NCBI RefSeq assembly: GCF_026212465.1
Contig: NC_080053.1
Coordinates: forward strand, 984,038-1,048,037
From: Amaranthus tricolor
Lineage: Eukaryota; Streptophyta; Magnoliopsida; Caryophyllales; Amaranthaceae
Length of the DNA stretch: 64,000 nucleotides
Reading direction: 5' to 3'
Shown here: positions 41,301-51,391 of the stretch, in pieces
Position numbering within the stretch: the first letter of the stretch is position 1
Layout of the letters: each line of letters opens with the position of its first letter
Position numbers and translations under genes: made by a program
Notes under the pieces: generated by a model
The model's input: the letters and a program-made list of their open reading frames with translations, nothing else
Database searches by the model: none
Told to the model about the DNA's origin: nothing

Positions 41301-43861
41301 CTTCTTCTTCAGAAAAGGAAGATGACGAAATTTTACAAATTAATGATCAAACTTCTGATTCTGAATCTTCGATTTCTTCCTCTCCTATCAAATGCATTAA
41401 TGTTTTAACAGATAAAGAGAAAAATGTGGAATTTCTTTTTGATCTCGTTGACAAAATCCAAGATAAAGAGATCAAAAGAGAAACCCTTTTGAAACTCAAA
41501 ACTATGGTTTTGGGTGAAACCTCTACCTCTAAAAACAAAGAAAGTATTCCAATTCCTCAAATTGAACCTTTCAATATTTCAAAATTATTAGAAAAATACT
41601 CTTCCAAAGAAATGACTTCTAAATTAATTCCTATTAAGAATCAAACTCTTTCGGTCAAAGATCTTCAACTTGAAATAAATAAAATCAAAGAAGACATCAT
41701 TTCTATCAAAAATAGTTTAAAGCATTTAGAAATCAAAGATTTCGAACTTGAAACAAAATTATCTATTTTAGAAAACCCCATCTATAAAGAAAATCTTTCT
41801 TTGGGAAAAGAGAAAGTTAATGGGGATGATGATGATTTTATCACTGTTATTAATAAAATTAATTTTCAAAAATGGTATGCACCAGTTACTTTTCAAATTG
41901 GAGATTTTCAAAAAACCTATATTGCTTTAATTGATAGTGGAGCGGATCAAAATTGCTTAAGGGAAGGATTAGTCCCAACTAAATTTTATGAAAAAACAAA
42001 AACTCGGTTATATAGTGCAAATAGTTCACCCATGGATATTAAATATAAAATTTCAAAAGGAAAGATCATAAATGAAAATTATAGTTTTACTAATACTTTC
42101 ATTATTATTAATGATATTAAGGAAGAAATAATATTAGGCACTCCCTTTTTAACACAAATTTATCCTTTTTGGGTTGATGACAAAGGTGTTCATACAAAAA
42201 TTTTAGGGAAACAATTATCATTTCCTTTTTTAGGTCCCATGTTACAAAAAGATATTAATTTATTACAAAATTCTTCAGTAATACAAAGTATAAATTTAAT
42301 AAAACAAAAAGAATTTCAAATTTCTTCTTTAAAAGAAGAAATTTCTTTTCAAAGGATTGAAGAACAATTACAACAATCAAAATTGCAACAAAAAATTTTT
42401 AATTTAGAAAATATTTTTAAATCAAAAGTTTGTGCTGATATTCCAAATGCCTTTTGGGATAGAAAAAGGCATATTGTCACATTGCCATATGAAAAAGATT
42501 TCTCTGAAAAAAATATTCCTACAAAAGCTAGACCCATCCAAATGAATTCTGAGCATCTTGAATTCTGCAAGAAAGAAATTCAAACTCTTTTAGATAAAAA
42601 ATTAATAACTCCATCCAAATCTCCTTGGAGCTGTGCAGCATTTTATGTTATGAATGCAGCAGAAAAAGAAAGAGGAGTTCCTAGATTAGTTATTAATTAC
42701 AAACCTTTAAACAAAGTTCTTCAATGGATAAGATATCCAATCCCAAATAAAAGAGATTTAATTAATCGCTTATATAAAGCCAAAATATTTTCAAAATTTG
42801 ATATGAAATCTGGTTTCTGGCAAATACAAATTGCTAAAGAAGATAGGTATAAAACTGCATTCACGGTACCATTTGGACATTATGAGTGGAATGTAATGCC
42901 TTTTGGACTTAAAAATGCTCCTTCTGAATTTCAACATATAATGAATGATATTTTCAATCAATTTTCTTCATTCATAATTGTTTATATAGATGATGTTTTA
43001 ATTTTTTCTCATGATATTGATCAACATTTCAAACATTTACATATATTTCTAAACACTGTTGAAAAAAATGGTTTAGTAGTTTCTGCCACTAAAATGAAAT
43101 TATTTCAAACAAAAATTAGATTTTTGGGACATGACATTTATAAAGGAACAATCAAGCCAATTACAAGGTCTTTAGAATTTGCAGAAAAATTCCCTAACGA
43201 AATTAAAGACAAAACCCAGTTACAAAGATTTTTGGGATGTCTAAATTATATATCAGATTTTTTCCCAAAGCTCAGACAAATTTGCATGCCCCTCTTTCAA
43301 AGACTTCAAAAAAATCCGCCTCCCTGGTCAGAAATTCATACTAAGACTATTATTGAATTAAAACAAAAAATCAAATCACTTCCATGTCTAGGCATTCCAG
43401 ATCCATCTGCATTCATGATAGTAGAAACAGATGCATCAGAAATAGGATATGGTGGCATATTAAAACAAAGAATAGATACAAAAGAACAATTAGTTAGATT
43501 TCATTCAGGTCTCTGGCTCGGACCTCAAAAAAATTATTCTACCATTAAAAAGGAAATTTTATCTATAGTACTATGCGTTTCAAAATTTCAAGATGATCTT
43601 TACAACAAAAAATTTTTGATAAGGATCGACTGCAAATCTGCAAAAGAGGTTCTAGAAAAGGATGTCAAAAACATTGTTTCTAAACAAATTTTTGCAAGAT
43701 GGCAAGCAATTTTATCAGTATTTGATTTTCAAATAGAGCATATAAGAGGCGAAAGTAACTCTCTCCCTGATTTCTTAACCAGAGAATTTCTACAGGGACA
43801 TCATAATGCCAAGGAAGAAGAATCAGCAAGAAAAACTCAAAGGGTTCCAGAGTTCAGATGA
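38321..43861 (+). CDS. ORF1 polyprotein, intact (Unit 7)
   Basis: Full length, 1,846 residues, same domains as Unit 1. The difference I see from the left-hand copies is Gly instead of Ser at 1305 (42233), in the region between protease and reverse transcriptase. All listed active-site residues are present, and unlike Units 1 and 5 it stands behind a complete viral promoter. Confidence 0.93.
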   Translation: MANWLRKAISLGSPNNIIQSSEVHIEKNFSNWEIPKENLTKIYHIGITDFKTAFSIKTHEETRSIQKESETMHLLSESSIKAYLKHRFRFIHFGLVQIGIKPLVHKGVDCPIFLALRDDRLNNYKDSVLAMIQTNICNGPIYFNCFPNFTVDLQDPLILSSLILDIQILNNKFKEFARNFAIVFRVYFRLMNSTVNPKFIHEASSKEETIFIEVHAENTKSIVSTAKTLRWDQISIPETFQFSNPMPPRNIRQEIECIEEDENKVLIRFGSMRELSSSPCTSSSNYPRRSFSFPQKTTSVISEPIKVRYKSPIPEYEANASQTSQISSSRPASPTMSDMQNFDSINTITKDFEIDKNYLRDEFNSSHNAEHRDWFRSFSRSFKDSIRDVWYKDMNTIQINIPFFTWFLLFCEKQGIANPYSQNHIFVQTKLQKNWVLKDGQTISSVHPPLQNITFPYYDREIKASPFKEGRVDQTDKTPNVEDIIKIYHQNNFTNQILHTVATQVDQLSNKVDNLQKETSRSIAPNTIASLGSNKVSAPHFKPPGLTIPMTQMFPKNGFTSSNSNSAVLDKIQKSLQKLADSPSHIKVLSKYQSSEISSDEENSESLIISKVAKQFQESDNDPHQINKIRSSWKNIPTKNYYPRPTPVDLQYEERSTFTSKSFSPDMIHEWNIDGKSDYEILNTLQNMGMAIVAYKAKPLDEQIIFGFIISGFTGQLKNWWDNLLTLQDRLEILNHVTDIMDDQGNVFQKSDCCDFLIIVIAFHFVGNPTQTLSSGETILQNLRCPTLSDYRWYKDTFFSYVLQRQDCNQSFWKEKFISGLPKLFAQRIFRKIAEHDTDKEQALNNTTYGGLFAFIKKEGLSLCEELKLQAKYTSEKKQSRKEIGCFCEAFGMEAIRAPSTKKKIKKQFSKFSKDKNKNSYPSYYRKKRGKKNFGNFRKSNKAFKIFCYSCGKPGHKANACTTKKKIQELFINDSELGDKISKILLQTPESTSSSSSEKEDDEILQINDQTSDSESSISSSPIKCINVLTDKEKNVEFLFDLVDKIQDKEIKRETLLKLKTMVLGETSTSKNKESIPIPQIEPFNISKLLEKYSSKEMTSKLIPIKNQTLSVKDLQLEINKIKEDIISIKNSLKHLEIKDFELETKLSILENPIYKENLSLGKEKVNGDDDDFITVINKINFQKWYAPVTFQIGDFQKTYIALIDSGADQNCLREGLVPTKFYEKTKTRLYSANSSPMDIKYKISKGKIINENYSFTNTFIIINDIKEEIILGTPFLTQIYPFWVDDKGVHTKILGKQLSFPFLGPMLQKDINLLQNSSVIQSINLIKQKEFQISSLKEEISFQRIEEQLQQSKLQQKIFNLENIFKSKVCADIPNAFWDRKRHIVTLPYEKDFSEKNIPTKARPIQMNSEHLEFCKKEIQTLLDKKLITPSKSPWSCAAFYVMNAAEKERGVPRLVINYKPLNKVLQWIRYPIPNKRDLINRLYKAKIFSKFDMKSGFWQIQIAKEDRYKTAFTVPFGHYEWNVMPFGLKNAPSEFQHIMNDIFNQFSSFIIVYIDDVLIFSHDIDQHFKHLHIFLNTVEKNGLVVSATKMKLFQTKIRFLGHDIYKGTIKPITRSLEFAEKFPNEIKDKTQLQRFLGCLNYISDFFPKLRQICMPLFQRLQKNPPPWSEIHTKTIIELKQKIKSLPCLGIPDPSAFMIVETDASEIGYGGILKQRIDTKEQLVRFHSGLWLGPQKNYSTIKKEILSIVLCVSKFQDDLYNKKFLIRIDCKSAKEVLEKDVKNIVSKQIFARWQAILSVFDFQIEHIRGESNSLPDFLTREFLQGHHNAKEEESARKTQRVPEFR

Positions 43862-45110
43862 TTACGAAATGGAACCAGATCCAAAACCAAACAAAACAGA
43901 ACAAAATAAATTTTCATCCTCCAAAAATCTTCAAACTACCCTATCCATTTCAAACAAATTTACTCAACTAAATGATTTTCCCCCACTTCCATATTCACAA
44001 ATTGTTCAAGAGCCTACTTCACAAAATATTATTTCAAATTCAAAACAAAAAGAACCAACTACAAAAATACCAACACAAAGCTTTACCAAATCTGCATACA
44101 TTACAAAAACCGAAATAGAAAATGTATATCTCACTAATTTTACAATTCCTCAAAGCCCACAAATTATTAATTCAATCAATCAAAAAACTTTTCCAAAAGG
44201 TTGCGAATGGATACCAGAAAATCGTTTTAAAACTCAAAGGTTTTATGAATTTATTTTAGTAGATTCAAACTCTGTTGAAATCCAACATATCAAGGATTCT
44301 TCAGAAAAAATAATTTATTCAAAATATATTTTTAAGAAAATTATTTCGTCTGTAGAATGGGGAGACCCTTATGCAGAACGAATTTTTTCAAAAAGATTTT
44401 TCCCTCAAAATTACTCATACTATGATTACAAAATGGCCTGGTATAGAGCATTTTTATTCAGACCATTTGATCATTCATGGTTTTTTATATTTGACAAATA
44501 TTGTCCAAAGAAATATCCTATGTGGTTTTATCATTGGTGGTATTTATTTGGACCAACTCCTCAAATTTATCCAAAAGAATGCAGTGAGGGTTTCACAACT
44601 TTTGTTGCCAATTCAAATTATCAAGCTTATGAAACTCCAGTCATGTTTCATGCAGAATTTAAAATTCCATGGATTCTATGTTGGAGTTACTGTCTCAAAC
44701 AACACCTTCCACGTCCATATCCATATTCATTAATAAGAGAATTCAAAATTAAATGGTGGGACAAATTTACCTTAGAAATTTGTTCAACAAAAAATGTTAT
44801 CTCCTTTTTTCAAACCGGTATAAAAATGGAATACCAATCTCCATCAACCACCAACAAACCTTCACCCTCAAAAGCAACATCAAATTCAAACTCTCCTCAA
44901 CACAATAAAAATCCCAAAGTAGAAAGTCCAAATTCAGAATCATTATCTAAAGTCCAGAAAGCTATTCTCAAAAAGATTCTTGAAGATCCACAATATGCAA
45001 AGAAAATATTATCAGAAGAATCCTCTGATGAGATTTTATCGGAGTTTTCAAATGAGTCTTATGATCCAACATTTGGTGGCCCATTTGCTCAAGATCCATA
45101 CGACTTTTAA
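43806..45110 (+). CDS. ORF2, 434-aa protein of unknown function (Unit 7)
   Basis: Open, with one private replacement, Cys174 to Tyr (G to A at 44326), located in the aromatic central region. Whether this matters is unknown because the protein has no assigned function. Confidence 0.85.
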   Translation: MPRKKNQQEKLKGFQSSDDYEMEPDPKPNKTEQNKFSSSKNLQTTLSISNKFTQLNDFPPLPYSQIVQEPTSQNIISNSKQKEPTTKIPTQSFTKSAYITKTEIENVYLTNFTIPQSPQIINSINQKTFPKGCEWIPENRFKTQRFYEFILVDSNSVEIQHIKDSSEKIIYSKYIFKKIISSVEWGDPYAERIFSKRFFPQNYSYYDYKMAWYRAFLFRPFDHSWFFIFDKYCPKKYPMWFYHWWYLFGPTPQIYPKECSEGFTTFVANSNYQAYETPVMFHAEFKIPWILCWSYCLKQHLPRPYPYSLIREFKIKWWDKFTLEICSTKNVISFFQTGIKMEYQSPSTTNKPSPSKATSNSNSPQHNKNPKVESPNSESLSKVQKAILKKILEDPQYAKKILSEESSDEILSEFSNESYDPTFGGPFAQDPYDF

Positions 45111-45850
45111 TATTGAGTTCACAAAAGTTCAATTCAAATGTTCAACAACTCAAATTAATTCATCCGGAAGCACAAACGTAAGCAATGACGAAATCAAAAG
45201 TATCATTCAAATGTTCAACAACTCAAATTAATTCATCCGGAAGCACAAACGTAAGCAATGACGAAATCAAAAGCATCTCCAACAGTAATTCAAAGCATCT
45301 TCAACAGTAAAGCATCTCCAACAGTGATTCAAAGCATCTTCAACAGTAAAGCATCTTCAATAGTAATTCAAAGCATCTTCTACAGTATTATAGTGTAACT
45401 TTAATAATTATGTTTGTACTATTTCTCTTTAATTTCTTATTGGAAGAGCAGATTGCACCTTATCTCTTCCTTTGTGTATAAATAAAGTGTCTAGCTCTAA
45501 GATGAGAGCATCCTGTAATTTTCTTTTGTTTAAGTCTTATCTCAAATAAATCTAACTTTCTTTACTTATCTTATTATTATCAATTATATAATAAGATTTA
45601 TATCCACAAAATTATTAAATTATTTTCTCTATCGATCCTGTACTCCCTATTGGTATCAGAGCCAGTAAGTTATTAAATTGATTAATTGTGCATTTATTAA
45701 ATTGCATTTGTATTGAGTGTTGGTAAAGTGCTTGGTCAGCCTAATTAAGTTGTTGGTAAGCCATTTTAAGTCTTGGTGTTCTCGGTTAGGTGGTCCCACT
45801 GTTCCCATTCAATTCAGTCATATTTAGTTTATGCAACATTTAATTTATTA
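45111..45850 (+). promoter_or_regulatory. Intergenic region and leader between Units 7 and 8
   Basis: Gene-free. The duplication is at 45133-45278, the repeat array at 45272-45386, the TATA box at 45477-45485, AATAAA at 45545-45550, the PBS at 45651-45662 and the coupled uORF at 45831-45851. All elements look unchanged. Confidence 0.78.
45651..45662 (+). other. tRNA-Met primer binding site (Unit 8)
   Basis: TGGTATCAGAGC at the exact 7,530-bp period from the Unit 7 site. Confidence 0.92.
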
Positions 45851-48800
45851 ATGGCAAACTGGTTAAGGAAAGCTATTAGTTTAGGATCACCTAATAATAT
45901 AATTCAAAGTAGTGAAGTTCATATAGAAAAGAACTTTTCAAATTGGGAAATTCCAAAAGAAAATCTTACAAAAATTTATCATATAGGCATTACTGATTTT
46001 AAGACTGCATTTAGCATCAAAACTCATGAAGAGACTAGAAGCATTCAAAAAGAATCTGAAACTATGCATTTACTTTCAGAATCCAGCATTAAAGCTTATC
46101 TCAAACACAGATTTAGATTCATTCATTTTGGCCTTGTTCAAATAGGAATAAAACCATTAGTTCATAAAGGAGTTGATTGTCCAATTTTCCTAGCTCTCAG
46201 AGACGATCGACTTAATAATTATAAAGATTCTGTTTTGGCTATGATTCAAACTAATATCTGTAATGGCCCAATATATTTCAATTGTTTTCCAAACTTTACA
46301 GTAGATCTTCAAGACCCATTAATCTTATCTTCATTAATTTTAGATATTCAAATTTTAAATAATAAATTTAAAGAGTTTGCTAGAAATTTTGCAATTGTTT
46401 TCCGTGTTTATTTTAGATTAATGAATTCCACAGTTAATCCAAAATTCATACATGAGGCTTCTTCAAAAGAAGAAACTATTTTTATAGAGGTTCATGCTGA
46501 GAATACTAAATCAATAGTTTCTACAGCAAAAACCTTGAGATGGGATCAAATTTCTATTCCTGAGACATTTCAATTCTCAAATCCAATGCCTCCTAGAAAC
46601 ATAAGACAAGAAATAGAATGCATTGAGGAAGACGAAAATAAAGTTCTTATAAGGTTTGGGTCTATGAGAGAATTATCTAGTTCTCCTTGTACTTCTTCTT
46701 CCAACTATCCACGAAGATCTTTTTCTTTTCCTCAAAAAACAACTTCAGTCATTTCTGAACCAATCAAAGTCAGATATAAATCTCCTATTCCTGAATATGA
46801 AGCAAATGCTTCTCAAACTTCTCAAATCTCTTCATCTAGACCTGCATCTCCCACAATGTCTGATATGCAAAATTTTGACTCTATCAATACAATTACTAAA
46901 GATTTTGAAATAGATAAAAACTATCTAAGAGATGAATTTAATTCCTCTCACAATGCTGAGCATCGAGATTGGTTTAGATCTTTTTCTCGCTCCTTTAAAG
47001 ACTCAATAAGAGATGTATGGTATAAAGATATGAATACTATTCAAATTAATATCCCGTTTTTTACATGGTTTTTATTGTTTTGTGAAAAACAAGGTATTGC
47101 TAATCCATATTCTCAAAATCACATATTTGTACAAACCAAACTTCAAAAAAATTGGGTTTTGAAGGATGGACAAACAATTAGTTCAGTTCATCCACCATTA
47201 CAAAATATTACTTTTCCCTATTATGACCGTGAAATAAAGGCTAGTCCTTTTAAAGAAGGAAGAGTAGATCAAACAGATAAAACTCCAAATGTAGAAGACA
47301 TCATTAAAATTTATCATCAAAATAATTTTACAAATCAAATCCTTCATACCGTTGCTACACAAGTAGATCAACTTTCAAATAAGGTTGATAATTTACAAAA
47401 AGAAACCTCTAGATCCATAGCCCCTAATACGATTGCATCATTAGGATCTAATAAGGTTTCTGCACCGCATTTCAAACCACCAGGATTAACTATACCTATG
47501 ACTCAAATGTTTCCAAAAAATGGTTTTACTTCTTCTAACTCTAATTCTGCAGTGTTAGATAAAATTCAAAAATCTTTACAAAAATTAGCAGATAGTCCAA
47601 GTCATATTAAGGTTTTGAGTAAATATCAAAGTTCAGAGATATCTTCTGATGAAGAAAATTCTGAGTCTTTAATCATTTCAAAAGTTGCAAAGCAATTTCA
47701 AGAATCTGATAATGATCCTCATCAAATTAATAAAATACGATCATCTTGGAAGAATATCCCTACAAAAAACTATTATCCTAGGCCTACTCCTGTTGATCTT
47801 CAATATGAAGAAAGGTCTACATTTACCTCCAAATCCTTTTCCCCAGATATGATCCATGAATGGAACATAGATGGAAAATCTGATTATGAAATTCTTAATA
47901 CTCTTCAAAATATGGGAATGGCTATTGTAGCTTACAAGGCAAAACCTTTGGATGAACAAATAATTTTTGGTTTTATTATATCAGGTTTTACTGGGCAATT
48001 AAAAAACTGGTGGGATAATCTTCTCACTTTACAAGACAGATTAGAAATTTTGAATCACGTTACTGACATCATGGATGATCAAGGAAATGTATTTCAAAAA
48101 TCTGACTGCTGTGATTTCTTAATCATAGTTATTGCCTTTCATTTTGTCGGTAACCCTACTCAAACTCTTTCTTCTGGAGAAACGATTTTACAAAATTTAC
48201 GTTGCCCAACATTAAGTGACTATAGATGGTATAAAGATACCTTCTTTAGTTATGTTTTACAAAGACAAGATTGCAATCAAAGTTTTTGGAAAGAAAAATT
48301 TATATCAGGACTACCAAAATTATTTGCTCAAAGAATTTTTAGAAAAATAGCTGAACATGATACAGATAAAGAACAAGCTCTTAATAATACTACTTATGGA
48401 GGACTTTTCGCTTTCATTAAAAAGGAAGGTCTTTCTTTATGTGAAGAACTCAAACTCCAAGCCAAATATACCTCTGAAAAGAAACAATCTAGGAAAGAAA
48501 TTGGATGTTTCTGTGAAGCATTTGGTATGGAAGCTATTAGAGCTCCCTCTACAAAAAAGAAAATTAAAAAACAATTTTCTAAATTTTCAAAAGATAAAAA
48601 TAAAAATTCTTATCCTTCTTATTATCGAAAGAAACGAGGAAAGAAAAATTTCGGAAATTTCCGAAAATCAAACAAAGCTTTCAAAATCTTTTGTTATTCG
48701 TGTGGAAAACCTGGACATAAAGCAAATGCTTGTACCACAAAGAAAAAGATTCAAGAATTATTTATTAACGACTCTGAGCTAGGAGATAAAATATCCAAAA

Positions 48801-51391
48801 TATTATTACAAACCCCTGAGTCTACTTCTTCTTCTTCTTCAGAAAAGGAAGATGACGAAATTTTACAAATTAATGATCAAACTTCTGATTCTGAATCTTC
48901 GATTTCTTCCTCTCCTATCAAATGCATTAATGTTTTAACAGATAAAGAGAAAAATGTGGAATTTCTTTTTGATCTCGTTGACAAAATCCAAGATAAAGAG
49001 ATCAAAAGAGAAACCCTTTTGAAACTCAAAACTATGGTTTTGGGTGAAACCTCTACCTCTAAAAACAAAGAAAGTATTCCAATTCCTCAAATTGAACCTT
49101 TCAATATTTCAAAATTATTAGAAAAATACTCTTCCAAAGAAATGACTTCTAAATTAATTCCTATTAAGAATCAAACTCTTTCGGTCAAAGATCTTCAACT
49201 TGAAATAAATAAAATCAAAGAAGACATCATTTCTATCAAAAATAGTTTAAAGCATTTAGAAATCAAAGATTTCGAACTTGAAACAAAATTATCTATTTTA
49301 GAAAACCCCATCTATAAAGAAAATCTTTCTTTGGGAAAAGAGAAAGTTAATGGGGATGATGATGATTTTATCACTGTTATTAATAAAATTAATTTTCAAA
49401 AATGGTATGCACCAGTTACTTTTCAAATTGGAGATTTTCAAAAAACCTATATTGCTTTAATTGATAGTGGAGCGGATCAAAATTGCTTAAGGGAAGGATT
49501 AGTCCCAACTAAATTTTATGAAAAAACAAAAACTCGGTTATATAGTGCAAATAGTTCACCCATGGATATTAAATATAAAATTTCAAAAGGAAAGATCATA
49601 AATGAAAATTATAGTTTTACTAATACTTTCATTATTATTAATGATATTAAGGAAGAAATAATATTAGGCACTCCCTTTTTAACACAAATTTATCCTTTTT
49701 GGGTTGATGACAAAGGTGTTCATACAAAAATTTTAGGGAAACAATTATCATTTCCTTTTTTAGGTCCCATGTTACAAAAAGATATTAATTTATTACAAAA
49801 TTCTTCAGTAATACAAAGTATAAATTTAATAAAACAAAAAGAATTTCAAATTTCTTCTTTAAAAGAAGAAATTTCTTTTCAAAGGATTGAAGAACAATTA
49901 CAACAATCAAAATTGCAACAAAAAATTTTTAATTTAGAAAATATTTTTAAATCAAAAGTTTGTGCTGATATTCCAAATGCCTTTTGGGATAGAAAAAGGC
50001 ATATTGTCACATTGCCATATGAAAAAGATTTCTCTGAAAAAAATATTCCTACAAAAGCTAGACCCATCCAAATGAATTCTGAGCATCTTGAATTCTGCAA
50101 GAAAGAAATTCAAACTCTTTTAGATAAAAAATTAATAACTCCATCCAAATCTCCTTGGAGCTGTGCAGCATTTTATGTTATGAATGCAGCAGAAAAAGAA
50201 AGAGGAGTTCCTAGATTAGTTATTAATTACAAACCTTTAAACAAAGTTCTTCAATGGATAAGATATCCAATCCCAAATAAAAGAGATTTAATTAATCGCT
50301 TATATAAAGCCAAAATATTTTCAAAATTTGATATGAAATCTGGTTTCTGGCAAATACAAATTGCTAAAGAAGATAGGTATAAAACTGCATTCACGGTACC
50401 ATTTGGACATTATGAGTGGAATGTAATGCCTTTTGGACTTAAAAATGCTCCTTCTGAATTTCAACATATAATGAATGATATTTTCAATCAATTTTCTTCA
50501 TTCATAATTGTTTATATAGATGATGTTTTAATTTTTTCTCATGATATTGATCAACATTTCAAACATTTACATATATTTCTAAACACTGTTGAAAAAAATG
50601 GTTTAGTAGTTTCTGCCACTAAAATGAAATTATTTCAAACAAAAATTAGATTTTTGGGACATGACATTTATAAAGGAACAATCAAGCCAATTACAAGGTC
50701 TTTAGAATTTGCAGAAAAATTCCCTAACGAAATTAAAGACAAAACCCAGTTACAAAGATTTTTGGGATGTCTAAATTATATATCAGATTTTTTCCCAAAG
50801 CTCAGACAAATTTGCATGCCCCTCTTTCAAAGACTTCAAAAAAATCCGCCTCCCTGGTCAGAAATTCATACTAAGACTATTATTGAATTAAAACAAAAAA
50901 TCAAATCACTTCCATGTCTAGGCATTCCAGATCCATCTGCATTCATGATAGTAGAAACAGATGCATCAGAAATAGGATATGGTGGCATATTAAAACAAAG
51001 AATAGATACAAAAGAACAATTAGTTAGATTTCATTCAGGTCTCTGGCTCGGACCTCAAAAAAATTATTCTACCATTAAAAAGGAAATTTTATCTATAGTA
51101 CTATGCGTTTCAAAATTTCAAGATGATCTTTACAACAAAAAATTTTTGATAAGGATCGACTGCAAATCTGCAAAAGAGGTTCTAGAAAAGGATGTCAAAA
51201 ACATTGTTTCTAAACAAATTTTTGCAAGATGGCAAGCAATTTTATCAGTATTTGATTTTCAAATAGAGCATATAAGAGGCGAAAGTAACTCTCTCCCTGA
51301 TTTCTTAACCAGAGAATTTCTACAGGGACATCATAATGCCAAGGAAGAAGAATCAGCAAGAAAAACTCAAAGGGTTCCAGAGTTCAGATGA
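45851..51391 (+). CDS. ORF1 polyprotein, intact (Unit 8)
   Basis: Full length with Gly1305 (49763). By inspection the protein equals that of Unit 7. Confidence 0.93.
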   Translation: MANWLRKAISLGSPNNIIQSSEVHIEKNFSNWEIPKENLTKIYHIGITDFKTAFSIKTHEETRSIQKESETMHLLSESSIKAYLKHRFRFIHFGLVQIGIKPLVHKGVDCPIFLALRDDRLNNYKDSVLAMIQTNICNGPIYFNCFPNFTVDLQDPLILSSLILDIQILNNKFKEFARNFAIVFRVYFRLMNSTVNPKFIHEASSKEETIFIEVHAENTKSIVSTAKTLRWDQISIPETFQFSNPMPPRNIRQEIECIEEDENKVLIRFGSMRELSSSPCTSSSNYPRRSFSFPQKTTSVISEPIKVRYKSPIPEYEANASQTSQISSSRPASPTMSDMQNFDSINTITKDFEIDKNYLRDEFNSSHNAEHRDWFRSFSRSFKDSIRDVWYKDMNTIQINIPFFTWFLLFCEKQGIANPYSQNHIFVQTKLQKNWVLKDGQTISSVHPPLQNITFPYYDREIKASPFKEGRVDQTDKTPNVEDIIKIYHQNNFTNQILHTVATQVDQLSNKVDNLQKETSRSIAPNTIASLGSNKVSAPHFKPPGLTIPMTQMFPKNGFTSSNSNSAVLDKIQKSLQKLADSPSHIKVLSKYQSSEISSDEENSESLIISKVAKQFQESDNDPHQINKIRSSWKNIPTKNYYPRPTPVDLQYEERSTFTSKSFSPDMIHEWNIDGKSDYEILNTLQNMGMAIVAYKAKPLDEQIIFGFIISGFTGQLKNWWDNLLTLQDRLEILNHVTDIMDDQGNVFQKSDCCDFLIIVIAFHFVGNPTQTLSSGETILQNLRCPTLSDYRWYKDTFFSYVLQRQDCNQSFWKEKFISGLPKLFAQRIFRKIAEHDTDKEQALNNTTYGGLFAFIKKEGLSLCEELKLQAKYTSEKKQSRKEIGCFCEAFGMEAIRAPSTKKKIKKQFSKFSKDKNKNSYPSYYRKKRGKKNFGNFRKSNKAFKIFCYSCGKPGHKANACTTKKKIQELFINDSELGDKISKILLQTPESTSSSSSEKEDDEILQINDQTSDSESSISSSPIKCINVLTDKEKNVEFLFDLVDKIQDKEIKRETLLKLKTMVLGETSTSKNKESIPIPQIEPFNISKLLEKYSSKEMTSKLIPIKNQTLSVKDLQLEINKIKEDIISIKNSLKHLEIKDFELETKLSILENPIYKENLSLGKEKVNGDDDDFITVINKINFQKWYAPVTFQIGDFQKTYIALIDSGADQNCLREGLVPTKFYEKTKTRLYSANSSPMDIKYKISKGKIINENYSFTNTFIIINDIKEEIILGTPFLTQIYPFWVDDKGVHTKILGKQLSFPFLGPMLQKDINLLQNSSVIQSINLIKQKEFQISSLKEEISFQRIEEQLQQSKLQQKIFNLENIFKSKVCADIPNAFWDRKRHIVTLPYEKDFSEKNIPTKARPIQMNSEHLEFCKKEIQTLLDKKLITPSKSPWSCAAFYVMNAAEKERGVPRLVINYKPLNKVLQWIRYPIPNKRDLINRLYKAKIFSKFDMKSGFWQIQIAKEDRYKTAFTVPFGHYEWNVMPFGLKNAPSEFQHIMNDIFNQFSSFIIVYIDDVLIFSHDIDQHFKHLHIFLNTVEKNGLVVSATKMKLFQTKIRFLGHDIYKGTIKPITRSLEFAEKFPNEIKDKTQLQRFLGCLNYISDFFPKLRQICMPLFQRLQKNPPPWSEIHTKTIIELKQKIKSLPCLGIPDPSAFMIVETDASEIGYGGILKQRIDTKEQLVRFHSGLWLGPQKNYSTIKKEILSIVLCVSKFQDDLYNKKFLIRIDCKSAKEVLEKDVKNIVSKQIFARWQAILSVFDFQIEHIRGESNSLPDFLTREFLQGHHNAKEEESARKTQRVPEFR

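Larger units (their letters stand above)
38121..45650 (+). mobile_element. Unit 7: complete pararetrovirus genome in tandem array
   Basis: Exactly 7,530 bp from PBS to PBS, with intact ORF1 and ORF2, flanked on both sides by same-orientation copies. The upstream intergenic region provides a promoter and its own intergenic region provides AATAAA, so a terminally redundant pregenomic RNA could be transcribed directly from the chromosome. Confidence 0.94.
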